Positions 8,119 to 15,936 of a stretch of DNA of 64,000 nucleotides are shown piece by piece (the first letter of the stretch is position 1; each line of letters starts with the position of its first letter). The DNA is from Roseovarius sp. 217. Lineage in GTDB: Bacteria; Pseudomonadota; Alphaproteobacteria; Rhodobacterales; Rhodobacteraceae. Position numbers and translations under genes: made by a program. The stretch covers positions 137,792 to 201,791 of the forward strand of contig NZ_CH902585.1 in NCBI RefSeq assembly GCF_000152845.1. The letters are read 5' to 3'. The notes under the pieces were generated by a model. The model saw nothing but the letters and a program-made list of their open reading frames with translations. It made no database searches and was not told the origin of the DNA.

Positions 8119-8532
8119 TCTCATGAATTCCGACTCGTCCAGTCTCATAAACACTGTTCAAGAATCTCACGAACCCCTGTCTCTCTCGCGGCGCAAGTGC
8201 TTGTGTCGGAATGCCGGAATTCATGAGACTGCGATTCCTTTAATTTCAATGGCCTAGCCGAAGCGCCCCGGTTCTCCCGAGTCAGTATTTGTGAGACTGG
8301 TGACAAAACATGCCGGGGTTCATGAGACCAGATCGCATCCGAACGGATGGCTATTTTCGCGGGTTTTGGTGCCATCGGAGGCAGTCTGGTCGTAGGAAAG
8401 CCCTTATTTTGTGGGGCGTGGCAGCATCTAGTCTCACGAATTCCGACTCGTCCAGTCTCATCAATACCGCTCCAGAATCTCATGAACCCCGGTTCGTTTT
8501 TCGGGGAAGTGCTTGAATCTCGTGAATTCCGG
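8119..8532. repeat. Iteron-like array of about ten TCTCATGAAYYCCGG motifs
   Basis: Copies in plus orientation start at 8119, 8143, 8165, 8432, 8456, 8478 and 8518; inverted copies end at 8228, 8298 and 8327. The best matches read TCTCATGAATTCCG or TCTCATGAACCCCGG; the weaker ones keep TCTCA. Two triplets have identical internal spacing (24 then 22 bases), so 8117-8179 and 8430-8492 form an imperfect 63-bp direct repeat. The array fills the region between the recombinase and the DUF1403 gene, with no coding frame of note. Spacing of about two helical turns suggests protein binding on one face of the DNA. Confidence 0.8.
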
Positions 8533-8586
8533 TCATCCGACAACAGATTTCTCGGTGTTTTCTGACATGACGCTGAGCATATTCTT

Positions 8587-8619
8587 TTATGTCCGATAAG
8601 GCAAACTTATTGGACATAA
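8587..8619. repeat. 33-bp imperfect palindrome, candidate recombination core or operator
   Basis: Arms TTATGTCCGATAAG and CTTATTGGACATAA (14 bp, one mismatch) flank a 5-base centre GCAAA. The geometry fits a tyrosine-recombinase core site with two binding arms, and it lies near such a recombinase. It also sits 75 bases before the DUF1403 start, so an operator role is possible. Confidence 0.6.
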
Positions 8620-8693
8620 TATAGAGCGGCAAGGCGGGGCGGTTTATACGCTATTTACTGGCAAAAACAGCCGCACGAGTGTAGGCTCTGGGC

Positions 8694-9578
8694 ATGACAT
8701 TTGCCCGGCCGGATCACATCAGCGACCTCGACACGATACCCCGGATGCCCGCTTGGATCACCTCTGCACGCGCTGAAACCCTTGAAGATGTGGCGTTTTT
8801 GTCGGGCGCGGCGCTGAACCACCTGCATCTTGTGTTGGGACGCGAGGAAGTGCCCCAAGCCTTGTTGCGGGACCGCTTGGCGCTGCGCGCGGCAGAGGCT
8901 TGCGTTGTGTTTTCTGGGCGTCCAGAGCGGGCAGGGGAACTGCGCGACGCGGTACACCTGCTGCGCCCCGGCGACCTGCCCGGACCGGCGGGGGAAACCT
9001 ACCTGGCCTGGCGGCGTGCGGTGGAGCTGCCGGTCTCGATCAAGGCTTTGGGGCGCGCCTTGCCGAGCCTCGGGCCCCGCCAGGTTGCCGTGTGGCTTGA
9101 TGCAGGGAAAGGGGCGCCAGTGACCCGGGCCGCGATGGTCCTGGAGACGGTGCTGACGGAGGCGCCGCGTGCAGAGGCTGCGGCGCTGATCCTCGCGGAC
9201 GCGGCTTTGTCCCAAGCGCTCGGTTGGGATCATGTCGTGCCGCTGCTGGCGGCTGGCCTGAAACGCGCAGACCTGCGCAAGCAAGGCGACGACTTGAGGC
9301 TCGCCTGTCATCGGGCGCTCGTCTCATCGGCGGTCGAGACCGTGCGTCTCTCCACCGACCTCGCGCGTCGGGTGGCGCATCTGAGGGCGGTCGCACCCAA
9401 GCTGCGGGCCAAGGGGGCGGGCGACGCGGTCGATATGTTCCTGGCTCGTGACGCGGTGGCGCCGTCGGCCTTGCCTTTGCCGGATCGGGCAGCGCGGCGG
9501 CTGTGTGACCGGTTGGTCGATCTCGGCGCGGTACGCGAGCTGACGGGCCGAGATACGTTCCGGCTCTATGGGGTATGA
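8694..9578 (+). CDS. DUF1403-family protein
   Basis: A 294-residue alanine- and leucine-rich, probably helical protein (RAETLEDVAFLSGAALNHLHLVL, then LRLAAEA-like repeats) that I recognise as DUF1403, a family of unknown function on alphaproteobacterial plasmids. No catalytic motif is seen. Its stop overlaps the start of the ScpB-like gene by four bases, so the two are translationally coupled and probably act together. The coupling to a condensin-type subunit suggests a role in DNA handling, but that is inference. Confidence 0.8.
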   Translation: MTFARPDHISDLDTIPRMPAWITSARAETLEDVAFLSGAALNHLHLVLGREEVPQALLRDRLALRAAEACVVFSGRPERAGELRDAVHLLRPGDLPGPAGETYLAWRRAVELPVSIKALGRALPSLGPRQVAVWLDAGKGAPVTRAAMVLETVLTEAPRAEAAALILADAALSQALGWDHVVPLLAAGLKRADLRKQGDDLRLACHRALVSSAVETVRLSTDLARRVAHLRAVAPKLRAKGAGDAVDMFLARDAVAPSALPLPDRAARRLCDRLVDLGAVRELTGRDTFRLYGV

Positions 9579-10168
9579 CGATGGCTAAGGATCGCTCTGA
9601 CCCCGAACTGGATCGCGAGCTGACCGACTTGCCGCCCGAGCTGCGCTGGCGGGAATGGATGCGCCGGATCGAGGCGGTGCTCTTTGCCTCAGCTTCGCCG
9701 GTGCCGCGCGACGACCTGGCACGCGTGGTGGGGCAGGGGGCTTCGGTCGACCTTCTGGTCGAGGACCTCGCCGCCGATCTGGAGGGGCGGGCTTTTGAAG
9801 TTGCGCAGGTCGCTGGCGGCTGGATATTCCGCACGCGACCCGCCTACGCCCCCGCGATCCGGGCCGCCGCGGATGTCGGCGACCAACTGATAGACCTGAG
9901 CGAATTCGACGTCGCGGTGTTGGCCGCTGTCGCCTACCACCAGCCTATCACCCGCGACGGGCTGAAGGACATCTTCGGCAAGGAGATCAGCCGCGATCTG
10001 ATCGGACGGCTGCATGCGCGGGGGCTGATTGGAACAGGGCCGCGGTCGCCGCAGCGCGGGGCACCCTATACCTTTGTGACCACGGAGACGTTCCTGATCG
10101 CCTTCGACCTGGAAACCCTGCACGATTTGCCGGACCGAGAACAGATGGAAGATGCGGGGTTGAGTTGA
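9575..10168 (+). CDS. scpB: ScpB-like protein (segregation and condensation protein B family)
   Basis: The 197-residue protein has the tandem winged-helix layout of ScpB: MRRIEAVLFASASPVPRDDLARVVG at the start, then DLSEFDVAVLAAVAYHQPITRDGLKDIFGKEIS and RLHARGLIGTGPRSPQRGAPYTFVTTE. ScpB normally forms the kleisin complex with ScpA and SMC. Here there is no adjacent scpA or smc, so this plasmid copy is detached from its usual partners and coupled to DUF1403. The overlap with the previous gene is ATGACGATGG. Family assignment is strong; a segregation role is inferred. Confidence 0.88.
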   Translation: MTMAKDRSDPELDRELTDLPPELRWREWMRRIEAVLFASASPVPRDDLARVVGQGASVDLLVEDLAADLEGRAFEVAQVAGGWIFRTRPAYAPAIRAAADVGDQLIDLSEFDVAVLAAVAYHQPITRDGLKDIFGKEISRDLIGRLHARGLIGTGPRSPQRGAPYTFVTTETFLIAFDLETLHDLPDREQMEDAGLS

Positions 10169-10291
10169 TGGGGAAGCTCGCGCTCGGCACTTGGCTGTGC
10201 CCGACGCAGTATCACGGTTCTGAATCCAATCGGGGCGATTGATTCCGAATTGTCGTTGGACGGATTACGGCTGCTGCCCGATAATCCCGCC

Positions 10292-10537
10292 ATGTTTGAT
10301 ATGGCACATTCCACGACCGATCTGGTCCGCATTGTTCCCGACCTGAATATGGCGCGGTTCTATGTCACCGCGATACAGCCCACGCTATTCGGCGAGGTCT
10401 CGGTTGTCCGATACTGGGGCCGCATCGGTACTCGCGGGCGGTCGATGACGGTGACTTACGAGGATGCGAGGCAGGCGGGCGAGGCGGGCGACAAGCTGGA
10501 ACGCCAAAAGCGCCACCGGGGGTATGTGGGGGCGTAG
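10292..10537 (+). CDS. WGR-domain protein
   Basis: A small single-domain protein of 81 residues with the WGR signature in VVRYWGRIGTRGR. WGR domains occur in PARP-type and other nucleic-acid-associated proteins and are thought to bind DNA or RNA. The start is uncertain: ATG at 10292 or 10301. A possible promoter (TTGGAC at 10256, GATAAT at 10280, 18-base spacer) would start transcription very near the ATG. It follows scpB by about 120 bases in the same direction. Confidence 0.8.
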   Translation: MFDMAHSTTDLVRIVPDLNMARFYVTAIQPTLFGEVSVVRYWGRIGTRGRSMTVTYEDARQAGEAGDKLERQKRHRGYVGA

Positions 10538-10686
10538 TGTTGGTTGAGGGGTGTATTTTCGGATCGTTCAATCAGCCGTACAGTCGCAAATCCAGATTTG
10601 CCGAAAATGCTCGCTTGTTTTGGCTTCAGCTGTCGGGCCAGTAGTGGACATGTGAGAGTGCCCGCAAAAACATTCTTGCGCTTGTT

Positions 10687-10713
10687 GAGGTATAGGATTG
10701 ACTTCTATGGCTC
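10687..10713. promoter_or_regulatory. Operator 1 (imperfect) before fic
   Basis: GAGGTATAG-N9-CTATGGCTC has the same 9-9-9 layout as the perfect operator 44 bases downstream. It overlaps a TTGACT -35 element at 10698-10703. Both arms differ from the perfect site at two central positions. Confidence 0.6.
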
Positions 10714-10730
10714 TAAATTGATCTATTTTT

Positions 10731-10757
10731 GAGTTATAGAAAGGACATCTATAACTC
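10731..10757. promoter_or_regulatory. Operator 2 (perfect) abutting the fic start codon
   Basis: GAGTTATAG-N9-CTATAACTC is a perfect 9-bp inverted repeat. Its last base touches the ATG at 10758 and its spacer holds the AAAGGA ribosome site. Binding would block both transcription elongation and access to the ribosome site; a matching RNA hairpin could do the latter too. Confidence 0.7.
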
Positions 10758-11873
10758 ATGGCATGGAACTGGCAATTACCTAACTGGCCGGATTTTCGGT
10801 ATGACGCGACAGCATTGGCCCCGCTTGAACAACGTTTTCTGCTGTCGTCAGGCGAAATCCTGGGTGCGGTTCACCATGTCAGCCCGTCAGAACGTGATCA
10901 GCTCCGCATTGATCTGCTGAGCGATGAAGCCATGAAAACCAGCGCCATCGAAGGTGAGATGCTCGATCGGCTCAGCGTGCAATCCTCGCTTCGCCGACAA
11001 CTCGGATTGGCACCGGACAGCTATCCGAACAGGCCTCGAGAACAGGGCGTAGCCGAGATGATGGTCGATGTTTACTCAACTTATGCCGAGCCTCTTACAC
11101 ATAACACGCTCTTTCGGTGGCATGAGATGCTCTTGTCTTTCGACAAACCGTTGGAGGCAATCGGGTCCTATCGCAAGCACGAAGAAGCCATGCAGATCGT
11201 CTCTGGCCGTCTTGATCGTCCGGTCGTACATTTTGAGGCGCCGCCTTCGGCGCAGGTTGCAGACAAGATGGACGGTTATGTCGACTGGTTCAGCAGGACG
11301 GCGCCGGGTACCAGTGACCCATTGCCGGCACTGACGCGTGCTGGGCTGAGCCACCTCTATTTCGAAAGCATCCATCCATTCGAAGACGGGAATGGTCGCT
11401 TGGGTCGGGCCCTGGCCGAAAAGTCCTTGGCTCAGAATATCGGACAGCCAAGCCTGATCGCGCTTGCCTTCACAATCGAACGGCAACGGAAGGCATACTA
11501 TGACCAGCTTGAACGGCACCAGAAGATATTGGATGTCACACCTTGGCTCGTGTGGTTTGCCGAAACGGTGCTTGCAGCGCAGCAAGTCACTTTGGATCGC
11601 GTCGGCTTCTTCATTGCGAAAGCACATTTCTATGACAGGCACCGGGACAACCTGAACGAGCGGCAGACCAAGGCGATCAAGCGGATGTTCCGAGAAGGAC
11701 CAGAAGGGTTCAAAGGTGGCCTAAGCGCCGGGAACTACATTTCGATTACCGGTACTTCGCGTGCAACGGCGACAAGGGATCTACAAGACCTTGTTGAGAT
11801 GGAGGCATTCGGGCGCACAGGTGAGCGTAGGTACACGCGCTACTGGCTCAATCTTGAGGAGGCGCCTCAGTAG
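10758..11873 (+). CDS. Fic-family protein with N-terminal DUF4172 and C-terminal winged helix
   Basis: Fic enzymes transfer AMP or other groups to proteins. The 371-residue protein has an inhibitory-helix motif (TSAIEGE, residues about 55-60, matching S/TxxxEG/N), the catalytic HPFEDGNGRLGRAL loop near residue 210, and a C-terminal helix-turn-helix (ISITGTSRATATRDLQDLVEMEAF). All catalytic residues are present. With the inhibitory helix at the N-terminus it is a class II Fic protein. The winged helix and the twin operators point to autoregulation. Stress control or a toxin-like plasmid function is inferred. It stands alone between the ScpB/WGR set and an IS. Confidence 0.92.
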   Translation: MAWNWQLPNWPDFRYDATALAPLEQRFLLSSGEILGAVHHVSPSERDQLRIDLLSDEAMKTSAIEGEMLDRLSVQSSLRRQLGLAPDSYPNRPREQGVAEMMVDVYSTYAEPLTHNTLFRWHEMLLSFDKPLEAIGSYRKHEEAMQIVSGRLDRPVVHFEAPPSAQVADKMDGYVDWFSRTAPGTSDPLPALTRAGLSHLYFESIHPFEDGNGRLGRALAEKSLAQNIGQPSLIALAFTIERQRKAYYDQLERHQKILDVTPWLVWFAETVLAAQQVTLDRVGFFIAKAHFYDRHRDNLNERQTKAIKRMFREGPEGFKGGLSAGNYISITGTSRATATRDLQDLVEMEAFGRTGERRYTRYWLNLEEAPQ

Positions 11874-11907
11874 GGTCCGTTGCATTAATTTGGGAATGCC
11901 TGGCAAA

Positions 11908-12031
11908 GGCTGTGTCGCAAACTATTTTGCTTCCAGCTGGACAGGCGATATTGCAGAGCACGGTCGGAAGAAACGATTGCGCGGGTTGGGCAGAATGGCG
12001 ATAGATTTCAAAGGCGTGCACTACCCGAAGG
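11908..12031 (+). mobile_element. IS6-family 5' fragment
   Basis: A terminal repeat-like end (GGCTGTGTCGCAAAC) leads into the first codons of an IS26-type transposase (MAIDFKGVHYPK). It closely matches the start of the element at 31494 and is cut at 12031 by the next IS6 copy. Only the first dozen codons remain. Confidence 0.75.
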
Positions 12032-12848
12032 GGTGTTGTCAAATTAACTCAACCAGTCTTCAGGTTGGCGTGCCGATCTCACATCAAGCGACATTGGTCG
12101 CGATTTTCCATGCCTCGAGTGCTTCGAGCCGGTGGTAGCGGATGGTGATGGCGGAGCGGCGGCGGGCTGGCACGGAGAAGCAATTGCGGGTGGCGGACTG
12201 TATGGACACGAAGCGTTGTAGTGCGCCCGGCGATCGAAAGCCCTGCATCACCCGCTCGCGTTTTCGAAAGGGCAGATGGTTGTTCTCGGCTCGGTTATTG
12301 AGTCCTTTGTGGGACCAATGATCCAGGCCAGGTGCGACCTCGCGCTTGGCGGCACCGTAGGATCGTAATTTGTCCGTAATGATCCGTTTGGGCACGAAGC
12401 CCCAGCGTTTCATCAGTTTGACCAGAAGCCGCTTTGCCGCGCGCTTGTCCCGCTTGGGCTGTAGGATTTCCTCAAGGACGACGCCGTGTTGATCAACGGC
12501 TCGCCAAAGCCAGAAGGACCGGCCCGCGATCTTCACAACGACTTCATCCAGGTGCCAGACATCGCCGGGGCGCGGTTGTCGTCGCCGAAGAGTACGGGCA
12601 ATCAGCGGGCCAAACTTTACCGTCCAGCGCCGGATCGTCTCGTACGAAACGTCGATGCCGCGCTCCAACATCGAACTCTTCGACTTCACGGAGGCTCAGG
12701 TTGAACCGGGCGTAGAGCCAGACGACATGCGTGATGATCTGGAGTGGAAACCGGTGGCGCTTGTAGCGGATGTCTTGATTTCGCATCGCCACCAACTACG
12801 CTGACAACCCTAGGCCAGCAATGTGCAGGGCGTTAACGTGACAACACC
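12032..12848 (-). mobile_element. IS6-family element, copy A (GGTGTTGTCA ends)
   Basis: The 817-bp element has ends GGTGTTGTCAAATTAAC (left) and GTTAACGTGACAACACC (right, reverse complement form). It is near-identical to the copies at 55392, 58034 and 60198. The bases next to each end (CCCGAAGG and CGTTTAGA) do not match, so there is no 8-bp target duplication. Confidence 0.9.
12084..12795 (-). pseudogene. IS6-family transposase, frameshifted (copy A)
   Basis: Compared with the intact copy at 58086-58796, one extra G at 12673 splits the frame after LSLREVEE. The DDE parts survive in the second piece (VWHLDEVVVKI, IITDKLRS, NNRAENNHLPF). A downstream internal start could give only a 201-residue product lacking the N-terminal DNA-binding part, so self-transposition is unlikely. 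Confidence 0.88.
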
Positions 12849-13076
12849 CGTTTAGACTTTGCAGGCCAGCGAAATTGGCGCCGCTCTTGTCGTTGGCAAT
12901 TCGGTCTGGGACACCGTTGGTGCCAATGGCACGCATGAAGAACCTTCGCGCGGCAGCGGTATCGCGGCGCTTTGACAGCATGAAATCAAGAGTTTGGCCG
13001 TCCTGATCGACGGCGCGGTAAAGATAAGTCCATTTGCCGCGGACCCGGCAATCGGAAGTAGATATGTGACAACGCC
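12849..13076 (-). mobile_element. Chimeric IS6-family remnant
   Basis: The coding part (RGKWTYLYRAVDQDGQTLDFMLSKRRD, then GVPDRIANDKSGANFAGL) is the middle of an IS26-type transposase. At CGCGGACC (13038-13045) it switches to the terminal region of the other IS6 subgroup, ending GTGACAACGCC at 13076. The same terminal stretch ends the element at 16748. It is a recombination scar, not a gene. Confidence 0.8.
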
Positions 13077-13293
13077 CCCTGTCGGCATGATTCACAGGAA
13101 TTAGGCGACACTTAGGCCAAGGCCATAGTTTCGCTGGAGTGCCCCCGTTGAAGTAGGTTCTCTTCGGACAGTCGTCGGCGCGCGCCTGAAAAGGGAAAAC
13201 GCCCTACAGGGACAAGGCGTCGTTGAGATTCGCAATTGCATTACTCGCCACTAGGTTGTCCGGTTGGATGAGCGTTCGGTAGGAGATACCCAT
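13077..13293. other. Intergenic region before the response regulator
   Basis: No coding frame or repeat of note is seen. An AGGAG ribosome site at 13281-13285 serves the next gene. No convincing promoter was assigned. Confidence 0.3.
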
Positions 13294-14526
13294 ATGGTAG
13301 TTGGATACGTCCTGGTCGGTGCCCTTGCGGGTCTGATTGCATCCGTCGTTGCCCTTCTTCTCGGTGCATCGTTCTGGCTCGCATTCGGTCTCTACCCGCT
13401 GGTTGGCTCCGCCATTCTGGTTCTGCTTCCGGCTGCCAGAATGCTGGTGGGCCATCTCGCCGATCAAGGCAAGGCAGCGATCGCCGGAGATAGCGGGAAC
13501 CCGCAGGGATATGCGCCACTAATCGAACCCGCTCCCGACCGACCAGTTGCGGTGACTGAAGCTCCAATGAGAATCCTTGCGGTCGATGACGATGCGTTCA
13601 TTCTGGAACTCATACCGATGATCTCGGCGAAGGCGGGGTTTTCCGAGGTGACGCCCGCCGCGTCAGGCGAAGAAGCCTTGAAGTTGCTAACCGGCAGCGA
13701 CACGCCCTTCGACTGCCTCCTGCTCGATATCAGCATGCCTGGCATGAACGGTATCGAATTCTGTCGCCGGGTTCGCCAAATTCCCCGATACCGCCAGACG
13801 CCGATCGTCATGCTGACCGCAATGCGGGACGTGGCAAACATTGGTGATGCCTATCGTGCCGGTGCGACTGAATATGCGACCAAACCGTTCGATATCGAAG
13901 AACTGGGTATGCGCTTGCGGCGGGCGCAGGAAACAGTCCACGCACAGCGCGGGACGGGTCCTGCAAGGCAGGAAAACTCGGAATGTCGCCGACGGATTCG
14001 GATACAGAACCAAGACTTCGAATTGCCCGAAGAACTGCGGCTTCAAGCCGGGGGAAGCCTTGTCGATCCCACGGCCCTGTCGAGTTATCTGACCCAGTTG
14101 CCAGGGAAAGAGGTGGCCGGTGTTCAGATGCTCGCCGTCAGCATTGATGAGGTCGAAGCGGTTTATATGCGATCATCCTCCCAACAGTTCGTCGCGCTTC
14201 TCGAAGATCTTGCGGCGACTGCAGTCGGATGTTTCGGAGCCGATCAAACCGTTATGGCCTACACTGACGACGCGACCCTTCTGGTTGCGACCAATTATGC
14301 AAACCCTCTGCATGCGATCAATATCGAGACCGACATCGAGAGACGGCTTCATGGCAACGTTTCCAGCAAGGACGCGGGGATAGGCATATCTGTCGGAGGA
14401 CCGGTACAGCTACAAGGTGCAAAGGCAGAGCGCGCCGGGATGGCGACGGACCGCGTGATCGCCCTTGCGGAGAACAGAGCGATGGACAAACAGGGCAGAT
14501 CAGTTGCAGGTCTGCTCAGGCGCTAG
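13294..14526 (+). CDS. Membrane-anchored response regulator with a C-terminal domain of unknown type
   Basis: The start at 13294 follows AGGAG at eight bases; 410 residues result. Two hydrophobic segments (about residues 3-25 and 28-50) anchor the N-terminus. A receiver domain follows at about 92-210: acidic DDD, phospho-acceptor D in LLLDISMPGMNG, K in TKPF. The C-terminal 150 residues (VAGVQMLAVSIDEVEAVY, then GADQTVMAYTDDATLLVAT) have the rhythm of a nucleotide-cyclase or GGDEF fold but no recognisable active site. A membrane-tethered receiver is unusual. It converges with a GAF sensor kinase, a plausible partner. Confidence 0.8.
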   Translation: MVVGYVLVGALAGLIASVVALLLGASFWLAFGLYPLVGSAILVLLPAARMLVGHLADQGKAAIAGDSGNPQGYAPLIEPAPDRPVAVTEAPMRILAVDDDAFILELIPMISAKAGFSEVTPAASGEEALKLLTGSDTPFDCLLLDISMPGMNGIEFCRRVRQIPRYRQTPIVMLTAMRDVANIGDAYRAGATEYATKPFDIEELGMRLRRAQETVHAQRGTGPARQENSECRRRIRIQNQDFELPEELRLQAGGSLVDPTALSSYLTQLPGKEVAGVQMLAVSIDEVEAVYMRSSSQQFVALLEDLAATAVGCFGADQTVMAYTDDATLLVATNYANPLHAINIETDIERRLHGNVSSKDAGIGISVGGPVQLQGAKAERAGMATDRVIALAENRAMDKQGRSVAGLLRR

Positions 14527-14645
14527 CGCGGCGATTTCTCCACCTGTGAGACGAATGCCTGCTGCCCCGCCGCTCCTTAACAGCGCCCTGTCCCCGATAT
14601 CGCGGGTATCTAGCCATGCCTAAGCTATCGCCAGGCGGGATGGCT

Positions 14646-15857
14646 CTACGGGAACTGCTCTGTACGCCAGACTGGCAATCGGATTATCGCAGTTGTGCAG
14701 TTGGGATCGGACCGGACTTCAAAGTCACCACCGTGAAGTTCGACCAACTTGCGCGTTAATGGAAGGCCAAGACCCAGTCCGCCTCGCGTGTCCCGATGTT
14801 TGATATCACCACCAACCACGAAGGGTTCGTAGAGCTTGGCCAGTTCTACATGCTCACCTAGATTGCCGCTATCAGCGACCCAGAGCTCGATATTACCCTG
14901 TGCGTCCTGACTGGCACCGACGGTGATGTCTTGACCGCCATGATTAATCGCGTTGAGGGCGAGAGCGTTCAGTGCAACCTTGATCTGGTTCGGATCAAGA
15001 AAGACCTGCTGTGTCAATGAACCCTTCTCAAGGGTGATCGACTTCAGGACACCGTCGGCACCCGGTAGTTGCAGGTAAGAGATTTCCGCAAAAAGGTCTC
15101 CCAATTCGCAACGGTTTTCGTTCAGCCGCAGCTCACCTGTCGAGGCATCACTGAACGCTATGACCGCTTCCACGAGGTTCATCAGGTGTTCGACTGCTTT
15201 CCCCGCCGCCCTCATCAATTTCGGATTGACGCCGCTTTCAGCGGTAGCTTCGAGAAGTTGCAGACTGCCGCGCAGGATCGTGAGCGGCGTCCGTAACTCA
15301 TGGCCTATCAAGGTGATGAAAGTGGTCTTCGCGGATTCATCTTCTGTCTTTACCACCGGTTTCGGCGGAACGCCTTCGAGGGCCGCGACCACGGCCCTGC
15401 CCAAGTCCGCAAGGATAGCCATCTGTTGGTCCGCGGGGGCGTCGTGCGGGACGAGATCGAGACCACAGAGACTTCCGAAACGATGTCCCGATGAAAGTAC
15501 CAAGGGTACTCCGGCATAGTACCGGGCTTCTGGGCCTCCCTTGACGACCATCGGGTGTCGTTTGAAGCGCGGGTCTTTGCTCAGGTCCGGAACCACGAGT
15601 GGTTCGTTTGACATAATCGTATGCGCGCAAAAACTGTTGTCTTTAGGCATACGGTCCAGCTCTATCCCGACGACAGCCTTGTACCACTGCGTGTCGTCCT
15701 CAACGACGCTGATGTGGGCGATGGGACAATCAAGAAGTTTCCTTGCGGCCTCGCAAATAGCTTCGAAAACGGCGTCATTCTCTTCCGTAAGGCCCGGAAC
15801 GGCAAAAAGAGATCGGAGGCGTGCTTCCTCATTGAACGGAATGGGATAGGTCCTCAC
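14646..15857 (-). CDS. GAF-domain sensor histidine kinase
   Basis: The 403-residue soluble kinase has a GAF domain (about 20-165; CPIAHISVVEDDTQWYKAVVG, NSFCAHTIMSNEPLVVPDLS), a HisKA box with the phospho-acceptor H (FITLIGHELRTPLTILRG, about 190) and a HATPase_c domain (N box LNAINHG, G box RGGLGLGLPLTRKLVELHGG). No transmembrane segment is seen, so it senses an internal or diffusible signal. It converges with the response regulator at 13294-14526, separated by about 120 bases. Partnership is inferred from position. Confidence 0.9.
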   Translation of the reverse strand: MRTYPIPFNEEARLRSLFAVPGLTEENDAVFEAICEAARKLLDCPIAHISVVEDDTQWYKAVVGIELDRMPKDNSFCAHTIMSNEPLVVPDLSKDPRFKRHPMVVKGGPEARYYAGVPLVLSSGHRFGSLCGLDLVPHDAPADQQMAILADLGRAVVAALEGVPPKPVVKTEDESAKTTFITLIGHELRTPLTILRGSLQLLEATAESGVNPKLMRAAGKAVEHLMNLVEAVIAFSDASTGELRLNENRCELGDLFAEISYLQLPGADGVLKSITLEKGSLTQQVFLDPNQIKVALNALALNAINHGGQDITVGASQDAQGNIELWVADSGNLGEHVELAKLYEPFVVGGDIKHRDTRGGLGLGLPLTRKLVELHGGDFEVRSDPNCTTAIIRLPVWRTEQFP

Positions 15858-15936
15858 AAGCGGCGCCTCTTAGGAAATTAACTTTCACGTCAATAAGTAG
15901 GCTATTTCCGGTTTAGTCAACGATTGCGTTTGCGTG

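Noticed and set aside
8119..8532. CRISPR array
   Set aside because: Repeats are short, occur in both orientations and have irregular spacing, and there are no cas genes.
8145..8543. Minus-strand frame across the repeat array
   Set aside because: Its apparent protein repeats only reflect the DNA repeats; there is no ribosome site or domain.
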